64,000 bases of DNA from Hymenobacter telluris (GTDB lineage Bacteria > Bacteroidota > Bacteroidia > Cytophagales > Hymenobacteraceae). Shown piece after piece: positions 26,779 to 34,996 of this stretch. A program made the translations under genes and the position numbers. The notes beneath the pieces were generated by a model. The model was not told the DNA's origin. It saw nothing but the letters and a program-made list of their open reading frames with translations, and made no database searches. Position 1 is the first letter of the stretch. The number at the start of each line of letters is the position of its first letter. The stretch covers positions 248,001 through 312,000 of the forward strand of contig NZ_JAFLQZ010000002.1 of the NCBI RefSeq assembly GCF_017313265.1. Direction: 5' to 3'.

Positions 26779-27204
26779 TTAGGACATTTGATCAAGACGG
26801 GGCCGTTCGGCCGTCGTCGGGGCAGCGGGTTCAGCGCTGGTAGGTTGGGCTACGGGTGGGGTGTACGTAGTGCCCGGCGACGAATAGGTAGGCTCGGTTT
26901 GCACGTACGCATCATCGGGCAGTTGCTCCGGGGCTGGGCCTGGCGTTGGGCTCGAAACCGGCGGAGTAGGCGCAATATAGTTCTGGTTGAACTGCTGCTG
27001 ATACGGTTGCTGAGGCTGTTGACCGGCATTCTCGAACTCGCTGCGAATCTCGCGCGAAGCGTCCTTAAACTCCCGAATGCCTTTGCCTAGGCCCCGAGCT
27101 AATTCCGGAATCTTGTTAGCCCCAAAAAACACGAGGATGGCAACCATGATGAGCAGCATTTCGCTGCCCCCAATGTCGCCGAGAAACAAAAGTGGCGTCT
27201 GCAT
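26779..27204 (-). CDS. tatA: Twin-arginine translocase TatA/E family protein, long form
   Basis: TatA forms the channel part of the Tat system for folded proteins. The first 60 residues have the expected membrane helix (SEMLLIMVAILVFFGANKIPEL) and amphipathic helix (ARGLGKGIREFKDASREI). The remaining 80 residues are a Pro/Gln/Thr-rich tail, longer than in typical TatA. It lies 12 bases downstream of a second, shorter tatA gene. TatC is not seen in the window. The two genes and gatA look like one transcript. Confidence 0.9.
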   Translation of the reverse strand: MQTPLLFLGDIGGSEMLLIMVAILVFFGANKIPELARGLGKGIREFKDASREIRSEFENAGQQPQQPYQQQFNQNYIAPTPPVSSPTPGPAPEQLPDDAYVQTEPTYSSPGTTYTPPVAQPTSAEPAAPTTAERPRLDQMS

Positions 27205-27216
27205 GGGTCAGAGTAA

Positions 27217-27444
27217 TTAGTAGCGAGGCTGGTTAGGGTCGTTGGGGTTGCGGGGAGGGTTTTGGTCGCGGTACTCTGGCTTATCCTCCTTGGAAGCGTC
27301 CTTGAACTCGCGGATGCCTTGGCCCATTCCACGGAACAACTCCGGAATACGCTTGGCACCAAACAACAGAATAATAGCGAATACAATCAGCAAGATTTCG
27401 GTCGTGCCAAAGTTGCCGATCAGAAAAAGCGAGGAAAGCTGCAT
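27217..27444 (-). CDS. tatA: Twin-arginine translocase TatA/E family protein, short form
   Basis: From the ATG at 27444 the protein is 75 residues, normal for TatA. It has the membrane helix (TEILLIVFAIILLFGAKRIPEL) and the amphipathic helix with the conserved FRGMGQGIREFKDAS, nearly the same as its neighbour. A longer frame from 27582 adds 46 residues of unrelated sequence and should be discarded. The pair seems to come from a local duplication; one may act like TatB or as a second TatA with different partners. Confidence 0.9.
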   Translation of the reverse strand: MQLSSLFLIGNFGTTEILLIVFAIILLFGAKRIPELFRGMGQGIREFKDASKEDKPEYRDQNPPRNPNDPNQPRY

Positions 27445-27783
27445 AGAAGAGGGCTGGTTAAGCCGGTTTGGAATGGAAAGCCTGAGATACGCATACGGAT
27501 GCAAGTCAGGATTGGTAAAGATACCCCATAATTTTAAAATGGTTGGCCGACCCGCTTCCAAGTAAATGGGATAAGGGGGCAATCTAAAGCCGGAAGATGA
27601 TGCGTAGATGAAGCCTGCTCCATCCTGATTTATAGCAAGTTTATCGTGGCGAATAGCGTATTGATAGGGCAGAATTGCATGTTCACCGTTTTAAGCTTCT
27701 CTTTGCAGTTTGTTACTATGAGATAGTACAGATAAATCTATTTCCGCTACCCGTCCCGCCCACCTCAGTGCCTACCTGCAGAA
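27445..27783. other. Divergent promoter region, 339 bp
   Basis: This gap lies between the leftward tat/gatA unit and the rightward GAF-LytTR gene and should drive both. It is AT-richer than the genes. I see no full TTG-N20-TAnnTTTG element, no hairpin of note and no gene. Confidence 0.4.
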
Positions 27784-28734
27784 ATGAGTCCAGCCGCCAA
27801 AATTACTCGCCCGCCAGTATCCGCGTTGCAGCAGCCTAATGAAGCTGAGCGGCTGGAAGTGCTACGCAATTACCAAATTCTGGATACCCCTCCGGAAAAG
27901 GCCTTCGATGATTTGGTGCGGCTGGCGGCTTACATTTGCGGTACGTCCGTGTCGTTGGTTTCGTTGATTGATGCGGAGCGGCAGTGGTTTAAAGCCAACG
28001 TTGGGCTGACGCAATACCAGGAAACCCACCGCGACGCCGCTTTCTGCCAATACGCCATGCTCTCCAACGACGTGTTTGAAGTAGCCGACGCCACTCAGGA
28101 CCCTTTGTTTCGGCAAAATCCCATGGTGATAGCCGATCCAAACATCCGGTTTTATGCGGGAGCGGCACTGATTTCGCCGGAAGGTATGCCGTTGGGCACC
28201 ATTTGCGCTCTTGATACCGAACCCCGGACGCTTACGGAGCAGCAGCGCGACGCCCTCCGCATCTTGGCCCGCGAAGTGGTAGCACACCTGGAGCTGCGCC
28301 GGGCGCGGCTCCAGCTAGAGATGGAGCAACAGAAACTCGAAGGCTTACTACGCATGGCCAATAACGCAGCCGAATCGATGTTTGTGGGCAGCCGCAACGA
28401 AATTTTCGTGAAGCAGGACCACAAGTTGGTGCGCGTACATACCGAGGATATTCGCTACGTTGAGGCGTTAGGTGATTATGTGAATATTTATACTTCGCGG
28501 GAACGGTACACTGTGTATAGCACCATGAAGGAGCTAGAGGCTAAGCTGCCAGCTCGGGAGTTTGCGCGTATTCACCGCAAGTACATTGTCTGCCTCGACC
28601 GGATTACGGCTATTGAAGGAGATACTATTGCTGTAGATACCGGCCGCGGTACTGACCGCCAAGCCAATCCAACTACTGTTCCAATCGGTAATTCTTACAA
28701 AGCCGCGTTATTGAACAGATTAAATCTGATTTGA
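27784..28734 (+). CDS. GAF-LytTR transcriptional regulator
   Basis: The 316 residues hold two domains. Residues about 20-175 are a GAF sensor domain with the common opening RLEVLRNYQILDTPPEKAFDDLVRLA and the tail GAALISPEGMPLGTICALD. Residues about 205-316 are a LytTR DNA-binding domain (IFVKQDHKLVRVHTEDIRYVEA, YVNIYTSRERY, then FARIHRKYIVCLDRI). A helical linker connects them. LytTR domains bind direct repeats in promoters, so the protein should turn a small-molecule or redox signal directly into gene control without a separate kinase. The ATG at 27784 keeps both domains whole. Confidence 0.9.
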   Translation: MSPAAKITRPPVSALQQPNEAERLEVLRNYQILDTPPEKAFDDLVRLAAYICGTSVSLVSLIDAERQWFKANVGLTQYQETHRDAAFCQYAMLSNDVFEVADATQDPLFRQNPMVIADPNIRFYAGAALISPEGMPLGTICALDTEPRTLTEQQRDALRILAREVVAHLELRRARLQLEMEQQKLEGLLRMANNAAESMFVGSRNEIFVKQDHKLVRVHTEDIRYVEALGDYVNIYTSRERYTVYSTMKELEAKLPAREFARIHRKYIVCLDRITAIEGDTIAVDTGRGTDRQANPTTVPIGNSYKAALLNRLNLI

Positions 28735-28947
28735 GGCTCAAAGCAGTAACCCAGGCGTAAAGGTGGTAAATAGTGCCATTCGCCGGGAAAAAGGTGGGCT
28801 TCGGCGAAATGATGTCACTTGTAAAATTACAAGCTTCTATCTTTCGTCATGTTATCGGGGTTGTACTAGTTGAAGGGTTATCATTATTGATTTACAAGTC
28901 AACTGGAAAGGCACTGATAGCTAAGTTTGTTTTCATAGCTCAGAAAG

Positions 28948-28976
28948 ACACCATGCCTTGCATGGTGTTTTTTTTT
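28948..28976 (+). terminator. Intrinsic terminator, rightward
   Basis: ACACCATGC pairs perfectly with GCATGGTGT over a three-base loop and is followed by a run of nine T. It lies 213 bases past the GAF-LytTR stop codon, so the mRNA either has a long 3' tail or this ends a small RNA. Confidence 0.85.
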
Positions 28977-29047
28977 ACTCTGAATCTGTCTTCCTTACTG
29001 CGGTTTTCCAACGACCAGCCGCTATTCTGGCACCCAGTATCAATTAC

Positions 29048-29094
29048 AGGAGGGGTGATTTCTGTCTTGAAATCAGACAAAAACCACCCCTCCT
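29048..29094 (-). terminator. Hairpin after the EnvC-like gene
   Basis: AGGAGGGGTG (29048-29057) pairs with CACCCCTCCT (29085-29094), with an inner GATTTC/GAAATC stem and a T-rich loop on the minus strand. It lies 23 bases past the stop of the leftward EnvC-like gene, ending the envelope cluster. Confidence 0.6.
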
Positions 29095-29117
29095 GCAGTA
29101 ATAGTCAACTTAAGGCT

Positions 29118-30515
29118 TTATCGGCGGCCAATCCAGTTTTCGGGGTTTAGGTTGGCACTGTTGCGCCATACCTGAAACTGCAATTCCGAAGTGCCTTCCG
29201 AGTTGGTATATACAGTGCCAATGGGTTGCCGCATTTTCACGGTTTCGCCTTCGCTCACGCTTACACCCCGGAGCTTGGCATACACCGTGAAGTACTCGCC
29301 GTGCTGAATCATAACGATGTTGTTCATGCCAGGTACGTTGGCTACCGTCAGCACTTTACCATCGAAAATGGCACGTACCGGTTCCCCGGCACTGGTTTGG
29401 ATGTCGATGCCGCGGTTTTCCACCACCACGTTTTTCAGCACGGGGTGGTTGTGCCGCCCGAAACGCTGCGAAATAAACCCCTTGGCCACCGGCCACAACA
29501 GGCGGCCCCGGTTATCGGCAAAAGACGATGACAGCACTGCTGTTTCGGGTGTGAGCGTAACCCGGTCGGTACGGGTGGGGGCGGCTTCGGCAGGGGCGTC
29601 GTAGGTGCCTCCGCCAGCCCCAGAACTCCGGTTGGCGGCAGCGCGCTGGGCCCGTTCCCGGGCAGCGGCTTTAGCGGCTGCTACCCGGGCAGCACGGGCA
29701 ATTTCCTCCCGTACGCGCTCCGCAATCAGGTTATCGAGGCGGCTAATAGCTTTCTGGCGGTCGGCTAGCTCCTGCCGTAGGCCTTGCTCTTGCTGGCTGA
29801 GTTTGGTTACCACTTGGTCCTGCTGGGTTTTCATGGTCAGCAGGTTGTTTTTCTCGGCTACCTGCGTGGTCAGCAGCGTGCCTTTCTCTTCCTTCTTGAC
29901 TTTTAAGCCAGTAAGCTGCTGAGTGAGGCGCTGTTGAGTGCCAGTAATCTGGGCGGCCTGGGCCTTACGGACTTCCGAGTACTGCCGGATGTAGCGCAAC
30001 CGCAGCATAAACTGGTTGAACGACTCGGCCGCAAACAAGAACATGATGCGGTTGTAGCTGTTCGCCGTTTTGGAGGCTGAATAAATCAGGCGGCCGTATT
30101 CGGCTTTCAGCTGGTCGAGGCTCTGGCGGGTTTGCTGCACCTGCTGCTCGGTTTGCTGCACATCGGTTTCAATGTATTTCAGCTCCGAGGAGATATTGCG
30201 AATCACGCCTTGCTGCACCGTCAGCTTTTCCTTGAGTGCATTCAGCTGGCCCAAAGACGCTTCCTTTTGGCGCTGCGTCTGCTCCAGAATGCGGCTGGTT
30301 TCCTGAATGCGCTGCAACGTGGCGCGCCGTTCCCGCTCCAGCTGCGCCTTCGATTTGGGGGCTGCGGTGCGCCGCCGGGTAGTGGTGGTAGTACGCTTGC
30401 GAGTGGTAGTGGTGCGGCGTTTTTGCTGCGCCTGAGCAGCACTGTCGGGCACGAGTATACCTACCCAAACGGCTAGCATCAAGAGCAGCAGCCAGCGCTT
30501 ACTTTTTGCGGGCAT
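29118..30515 (-). CDS. EnvC-like murein hydrolase activator (coiled coil + degenerate LytM/M23)
   Basis: The 465-residue protein has a signal peptide cut before Gln (SAAQA then QQKRR), a Thr/Arg-rich linker, a long coiled coil (about 55-270), and a C-terminal LytM domain (about 340-465). The LytM zinc ligands are altered: H.GID is NRGID, the YAHL His is Lys (YAKL), and HLHFE is ELQFQ. Only the Asp remains, so it should have no peptidase activity, like EnvC and NlpD, which switch on cell-division amidases. It overlaps the DUF4292 gene by 17 bases, so it is co-translated with it in a leftward envelope operon. Confidence 0.88.
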   Translation of the reverse strand: MPAKSKRWLLLLMLAVWVGILVPDSAAQAQQKRRTTTTRKRTTTTTRRRTAAPKSKAQLERERRATLQRIQETSRILEQTQRQKEASLGQLNALKEKLTVQQGVIRNISSELKYIETDVQQTEQQVQQTRQSLDQLKAEYGRLIYSASKTANSYNRIMFLFAAESFNQFMLRLRYIRQYSEVRKAQAAQITGTQQRLTQQLTGLKVKKEEKGTLLTTQVAEKNNLLTMKTQQDQVVTKLSQQEQGLRQELADRQKAISRLDNLIAERVREEIARAARVAAAKAAARERAQRAAANRSSGAGGGTYDAPAEAAPTRTDRVTLTPETAVLSSSFADNRGRLLWPVAKGFISQRFGRHNHPVLKNVVVENRGIDIQTSAGEPVRAIFDGKVLTVANVPGMNNIVMIQHGEYFTVYAKLRGVSVSEGETVKMRQPIGTVYTNSEGTSELQFQVWRNSANLNPENWIGRR

Positions 30516-31260
30516 AGCCTTTGGGAATGGAGAAAGGAAACAACAGCCGTTCCTTGTCCACGTCTACGTTGCGGTAGGTAATGGTGAGCGTAGCCGGCGC
30601 CGACTGACCCTGCTGTAGCTGCACCGTGGTGGTGTGGGCAAACGGGCTGGGGTTGCGCTCCAACGCCTGAAAATCCGAGTAATTCACGGTCACCTTATTC
30701 TGCGTAACCGAGTCGCGGACGGTTAGCTGCTGCACCCGGCCTTTGCCAAGTTCAATAAGCTGTTGCACCAGCAACCCAGCCTGCTGATAATTCACTTTCT
30801 GCACGGCGCTTTCCGTACTTACTTTCGGCACAGTAGCCTCACTTACAGGAGCTAAGTAATTGCCAAGCAGTAGGGCTTGCAGCATATCGAACGTGACGGG
30901 TACGTTCAGGCGCTTGCTTAGGTAGGCATAGTCGCCGGCGTAATATTCGCGGTGCAGCTTGTCGAGCACCTGCACCGAGTCTTGGGTGATATAAGCCCGG
31001 AAGCCCTCGAACCCAATCAACGAAGCCGAAATCCAGATAACACTGTCTTTACGAATGCGGATGTTGAGGTTGCCGCCTTGCTGTTCATACTGCGCTTTGC
31101 CTTTAGCCGACAGAAAACGGAAATCCAGGTTGGTGGCTCGTACGGCTTCGGGTACGGGCCGCGCCGCAGTCGGCTTGGCGGTGGTTGGGAAGATTTTGCG
31201 GTTGCAGCTTCCCAACACGGTGGCCGCCAGTAGCAAGCCCAGGGCAATGCGTTTACTCAT
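30499..31260 (-). CDS. DUF4292 domain lipoprotein
   Basis: The 253-residue protein starts with a lipoprotein signal (LGSC, lipid on C19). The mature part is the DUF4292 fold, similar in outline to LolB and LolA (LDFRFLSAKGKAQYEQQGGNLNIRIRKD in two parts; then WISASLIGFEGFRAYITQD). In Bacteroidota this family sits in outer-membrane lipoprotein transport or cell-wall gene clusters; a LolB-like role is an inference. The ATG at 31260 overlaps the TPR gene stop by eight bases, and its own end overlaps envC by 17, which shows a tight operon. Confidence 0.85.
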   Translation of the reverse strand: MSKRIALGLLLAATVLGSCNRKIFPTTAKPTAARPVPEAVRATNLDFRFLSAKGKAQYEQQGGNLNIRIRKDSVIWISASLIGFEGFRAYITQDSVQVLDKLHREYYAGDYAYLSKRLNVPVTFDMLQALLLGNYLAPVSEATVPKVSTESAVQKVNYQQAGLLVQQLIELGKGRVQQLTVRDSVTQNKVTVNYSDFQALERNPSPFAHTTTVQLQQGQSAPATLTITYRNVDVDKERLLFPFSIPKGYARKK

Positions 31261-33082
31261 ACAGTTTTTTGTCTTTGATCTTGCGGTCAATCAGCTCGGA
31301 AGTGCCGCCGTTTTTCTTGGCCCGTAGCCATTCCGCGTGGGCCTTGTCTTTCTCGCCGAGTTGATACAATACGTCGCCGTAATGTTCGATGACGGTGCCG
31401 TCTTTGGTGGTTTGCAGGGCTTTTTCCAGGCTTTGGCGGGCCCCGGCGTAGTCCTTTTGTTTGTACAGCACCCAGGCATACGTGTCGAGGTAGGTGTCGT
31501 TGTCGGGAAACTGCTTCACCAGCTTGCCCGCCATTTCCTTGGCCCGGTCCAGCTTCTCGCCCCTGATCGAGAGAAAGTAGCTGTAGTTGTTGAGCGCCTG
31601 CGCGTTGTTGGCATCAAACGCCAAAGCAGCCTCATACGCCGCATCCGACTTCTTGTAGTCTTTCACTTCGTGGTAAGCATCACCAAGCTGACTGTCGAAC
31701 TGGGCCAGTAGCTCAGGGTTGTCGGTGGCCAGCTTGCGGCCGTATTCCAACGACTTCACGCCTTTAGCTGGTTGCTTTTTCAGCATGTAGCCCACGCCGT
31801 TGTAAAACCACAGCGGCGCCTGGTTTGGGAACAGCTCCAGCGCCCGCTCGGAGTGCCGCAGCAACGAGTCGGTTTGGTTAAGCTCGGCATCAATTAGTAC
31901 CACTTGCTGCCAGATCTGGTAGCGGCTGTTGTCGAGCTTGATGGCTTGCAAATACGTGTCGCGCGCTTCTTTTTTGCGGTTGGTGAGGGTCTGGATGTCG
32001 CCGGCCACGGAGTAGGCTTTTGCATCCTTGGGGTGTACCCGCACGGTAATGGCGGCCAAATCCAGAGCGGTTTGCTCTAGTTTGGGGTTCGGGAGCTGCT
32101 TGATATAATCCACCAGCACGCGCACCTTGTTATCAATGTCGAGGCCGGGGCTCTCGAAGGCCAGCTTGATCTGCTTTTCCGACTCGGCGGTGTTGCCTTG
32201 CTGCCGGTACACGTCGGCCATAATCATGTGAGCCTGCGCGTTGTCGGGGTCGGTGCGGAGGGCTTGCTGGGCTACTCGCAGGGCGTCGGGCAGGCGGTTG
32301 TTGGCGGCGTACATTTCGGCTTGGGCCAGCACGTACCGGATTTCGTCGGGGTTAGCCTTAATCAAGGCTTCTCCTTCTTGCAGCGCCTTATCGAGGTTAT
32401 TCTGCTTGAGGTAGATCTGCTGCTTCTTGAACGATACTTCATCAAGGGCGCCAAACTGCTTTTCGGCCCGCTCTAGCGTGGTCAGGGCTTCGGGCAGCTT
32501 GCCTTGCGCCAGGTACAAATCGGCCAGGTTGAACAGGTAGTAGCCGGAATCGGGCACGTCCTGAATCAGCTGGGCGTACACCTTCGTGGCTTGGTCGTAC
32601 TGCTTCTGCGAGGCGTAAATCTGGGCCAGCAGCAAGTAGTAGTACGAGTTCTTAGGGTCGAGCTTGACAGCGGCCTGCGCGAAGTTGGTGGCGTCCTTGA
32701 GGTTACCGCTGAGCAGGTTGGTTTCCGCTATTTTGTAGCTGATGGCCGCGTTGGTAGGGTTGAGGGCGTAGGCCTTCAGCAACCGTTCCAGCGCCTTGTT
32801 GTAGTCTTCGAGCAGCACAAACTTCACGCCGTCCACGAAGAACGACTCGCTCATGTTTTTGTCGCGCTCCGAAAGCTGGCGCTGCTGGCTAACGGCTTCC
32901 AGCTCGGCCCGCTTGGCCAGCTCCTTCCGCTCTTTGCGGCTGAGCTTGCCCGGTTTGGCGGGCTTGGGTTCCGCTACCTTGTCGGCGGGAGCGGGCGTGG
33001 CAGGCCGTTGCTGCGCCCAGCCGGATTCAACCGTCAGGAGCAACCCCAGCACCAGGGAAAAAGAAAGAAAAACGCTACGCAT
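31253..33082 (-). CDS. Secreted TPR repeat protein
   Basis: From the ATG at 33082 the protein has 609 residues and a signal peptide cut before Gln (SGWA then QQRPAT). After a charged Lys/Pro linker it holds about 13 TPR-type repeats from residue 75 to the end (for example AISYKIAETNLLSGNLKDA, and ALNNYSYFLSIRGEKLDRA). The solenoid should act as a periplasmic scaffold. It is transcribed with DUF4292 and envC, with overlapping ends; together with dut, a nucleotidyltransferase and a flippase upstream, this order looks like a conserved Cytophagales envelope cluster. Confidence 0.9.
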   Translation of the reverse strand: MRSVFLSFSLVLGLLLTVESGWAQQRPATPAPADKVAEPKPAKPGKLSRKERKELAKRAELEAVSQQRQLSERDKNMSESFFVDGVKFVLLEDYNKALERLLKAYALNPTNAAISYKIAETNLLSGNLKDATNFAQAAVKLDPKNSYYYLLLAQIYASQKQYDQATKVYAQLIQDVPDSGYYLFNLADLYLAQGKLPEALTTLERAEKQFGALDEVSFKKQQIYLKQNNLDKALQEGEALIKANPDEIRYVLAQAEMYAANNRLPDALRVAQQALRTDPDNAQAHMIMADVYRQQGNTAESEKQIKLAFESPGLDIDNKVRVLVDYIKQLPNPKLEQTALDLAAITVRVHPKDAKAYSVAGDIQTLTNRKKEARDTYLQAIKLDNSRYQIWQQVVLIDAELNQTDSLLRHSERALELFPNQAPLWFYNGVGYMLKKQPAKGVKSLEYGRKLATDNPELLAQFDSQLGDAYHEVKDYKKSDAAYEAALAFDANNAQALNNYSYFLSIRGEKLDRAKEMAGKLVKQFPDNDTYLDTYAWVLYKQKDYAGARQSLEKALQTTKDGTVIEHYGDVLYQLGEKDKAHAEWLRAKKNGGTSELIDRKIKDKKLYE

Positions 33083-33194
33083 GAAAGCAGGAGTGCGGAG
33101 CAGGCCGCCGGTCAGAGAATACAGAACGAGGTGAAGATACCCAAAACAACGGAGCCAGCCCCGCACCTCTGCGTAACGCGTTGGCTGATTGTTA

Positions 33195-33310
33195 ATTGCT
33201 GAATTGATTAATTGTGAAATGGTTGATTGTTGAATTGCTGAAGCTGTTCAACATAACAGCCCATCAGCAACTCCGCAATCAACCATTTCACAATTGATCA
33301 ATTCAGCAAT
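33195..33310. repeat. Long intergenic inverted repeat (2 x 35 bp)
   Basis: Bases 33195-33229 and 33276-33310 are reverse complements with one mismatch, giving a 35-bp stem with a 46-base loop. The arms are AT-rich and start with ATTGCTGAATTGAT. The element lies between the nucleotidyltransferase stop and the TPR start, so it is carried in the transcript. Related but weaker elements occur at other sites in the window. Confidence 0.85.
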
Positions 33311-33320
33311 CAATAAACCC

Positions 33321-34331
33321 TCACACTTTCAGGGTGTTGTAGTCGCCGAGGCTGAGGTCGTTCGGGGTGCTGGCCACGGTGGCAAAGTTGCCAATCATGG
33401 AGCTGGTTACGTTGGCATGTGCTACCGTAGCCGACTGCTGCACAATGGAATTAGACACCACCGAGCCGCGAATGTTGCTTTTGTCGCCGACGGATACGTG
33501 CGGACCTACCACCGAATCGGTGATGATGGCACCTTCACCGATGTAAACCGGCGGAATCAGCACCGAGTTCGTCACTTTAGCCGATTCGGCCACTAAGTTT
33601 TCGCCGCGCTCCAGCAAGTACTCCAGGTAGCGCTGGTTGGTGTACACGGTAGCGTCTTTGTTGCCGCAGTCCAGCCACTCAGTTACGCGGCCCGGCACGA
33701 AGGTCGTGCCTTTGTTTTTCATGTTTTCCAGGGCGTTGGTGAGCTGGAACTCGCCTTTGTCCTTGATGTCGTTGTCGAGCAGGTATTGCAGCTCCTGGCG
33801 CAGGTACTCGCCGTCCTGGAAGTAGTAGATGCCGATGATGGCCAGGTCGGAAACAAACGTTTCGGGCTTCTCTACGAAGTCGGTAATCTGACCTTGCTCG
33901 TTCAGCTTCACTACGCCAAACGGCTTGGGGTCTTCCACTTTCTGCACCCAAATAGTGCCAGGCACGCTGGAATCAAGCGTGAAATCGGCCTTGAAGAGGG
34001 TATCGGCAAAAGCTACCACTACCGGGCCTTTCAGCGCCGACTGCGCGCACAGGATAGCGTGGGCCGTGCCCAGTGGCTCGTCCTGGTAGTGAATGGTGCC
34101 CTCGGCGCCTACCGACTCAGCAATTTTCACCAGGCTTTTCTCTACTTCCGCCCCGAAGCGGCCGATGATGAAGGCCACCTCCGTTACCGGTTCGCCGCAC
34201 ACTTTGGCAATGTCTTCAACCAGACGTTGCACGATGGGTTTGCCCGCAATTGGAATAAGTGGTTTTGGAACTGTGAGCGTGTGGGGGCGCATCCGCTTGC
34301 CCATGCCGGCCATCGGGACAATAATTCTCAT
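33321..34331 (-). CDS. Sugar nucleotidyltransferase with left-handed beta-helix tail
   Basis: The 336-residue protein has the nucleotide-binding loop GMGKRMRPHT (residues 9-18) and the pocket Lys in PKPLIPIAGKP; then DEPLGTAHAIL and the metal-binding Asp in VVAFADTLFKAD. Residues about 240-336 form hexapeptide turns (VYIGEGAIITDSVVGPHVSVG). This layout is that of glucose-1-phosphate thymidylyl- or uridylyltransferases and of GlmU-like enzymes, which make NDP-sugars from a sugar 1-phosphate and an NTP. The exact sugar and nucleotide cannot be told here. It lies between dut and the TPR gene and probably feeds surface glycan synthesis. Confidence 0.9.
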   Translation of the reverse strand: MRIIVPMAGMGKRMRPHTLTVPKPLIPIAGKPIVQRLVEDIAKVCGEPVTEVAFIIGRFGAEVEKSLVKIAESVGAEGTIHYQDEPLGTAHAILCAQSALKGPVVVAFADTLFKADFTLDSSVPGTIWVQKVEDPKPFGVVKLNEQGQITDFVEKPETFVSDLAIIGIYYFQDGEYLRQELQYLLDNDIKDKGEFQLTNALENMKNKGTTFVPGRVTEWLDCGNKDATVYTNQRYLEYLLERGENLVAESAKVTNSVLIPPVYIGEGAIITDSVVGPHVSVGDKSNIRGSVVSNSIVQQSATVAHANVTSSMIGNFATVASTPNDLSLGDYNTLKV

Positions 34332-34448
34332 GTGGTTGGGGAGTTGAAATGTTGGTAAGGTTAATCTATTTACTTATTCAGGGGCTGAACTTCTAACGAA
34401 ATAGAAGATTATTTGGAATAGTCGGCCGTCATGCAGGCTGCAATGCGG

Positions 34449-34883
34449 TTAGCTGACCCCCGTGCTGCCATAGCCACCGGCACCGCGCGCCGTTTCGCTG
34501 AGCTTTTCGGTAGGCTGCCAGCTAATGGTTTCGTGGCGGGCCACTACCAACTGTGCAATTCGCTCCCCATCCTGCACCACAAAATCGGTATCGGAGAGGT
34601 TGACCAGCAGCACTTTCAACTCGCCACGGTAATCGGCGTCGATGGTGCCTGGGCTATTCACAATGCCGATACCGTGCTTATAGGCCAAACCGCTACGGGG
34701 GCGCACCTGCATTTCGTAGCCCACCGGAATTTCCAGAAACAGCCCTGTAGGAATAAGAGCACGTTGCAAGGGCTTCAACGTAACGGGCTCCGTGAGGTTG
34801 GCTCGCACATCGAGGCCGGCGGCGTGGGCAGTCTGGTACTCCGGGAGCGGATGGTGGGAGCGGTTGATAACGGGAATCTGCAT
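34449..34883 (-). CDS. dut: dUTP diphosphatase
   Basis: The 144-residue trimeric dUTPase hydrolyses dUTP to dUMP, limiting uracil in DNA. The five family motifs are present: [26 protein letters not shown] (with the catalytic Asp), GERIAQLVV, and the C-terminal [10 protein letters not shown] arm that closes the site. The ATG at 34883 is right; a longer frame to 35090 reads through the adjacent region. A TACCTTTG box on the same strand ends four bases before the ATG. Confidence 0.97.
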   Translation of the reverse strand: MQIPVINRSHHPLPEYQTAHAAGLDVRANLTEPVTLKPLQRALIPTGLFLEIPVGYEMQVRPRSGLAYKHGIGIVNSPGTIDADYRGELKVLLVNLSDTDFVVQDGERIAQLVVARHETISWQPTEKLSETARGAGGYGSTGVS

Positions 34884-34887
34884 CAAG

Positions 34888-34895
34888 CAAAGGTA
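34888..34895 (-). promoter_or_regulatory. Possible -7 element of dut
   Basis: TACCTTTG on the minus strand fits the Bacteroidota TAnnTTTG element. It ends four bases before the dut ATG, which would make the mRNA nearly leaderless. No TTG stands at the usual -33 distance, so support is weak. Confidence 0.35.
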
Positions 34896-34996
34896 GGGCT
34901 CGTTTGACGTTGCTTGCTGTCGATAATAGTATTTTAAACTAGCCTCTTCACTTACTGAAAAAGCACTCCAGTTTAACCCGCGAAAAGCAGCGAAAA

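Larger units (their letters stand above)
28735..29117. other. Intergenic region with two hairpins, 383 bp
   Basis: This gap separates two convergent genes. It contains the strong rightward terminator at 28948-28976 and the second hairpin at 29048-29094. A 125-codon frame crosses both hairpins and is not believed. A TAAGTTTG box at 28922-28929 is too close to the terminator to give a useful transcript. Confidence 0.5.

Noticed and set aside
28773..29150. 125-codon rightward frame
   Set aside because: It crosses a T9 terminator and a second hairpin and overlaps the end of the EnvC-like gene.
29118..30515. Active M23 metallopeptidase
   Set aside because: The zinc-binding His residues are replaced, so an EnvC-like activator is the better call.
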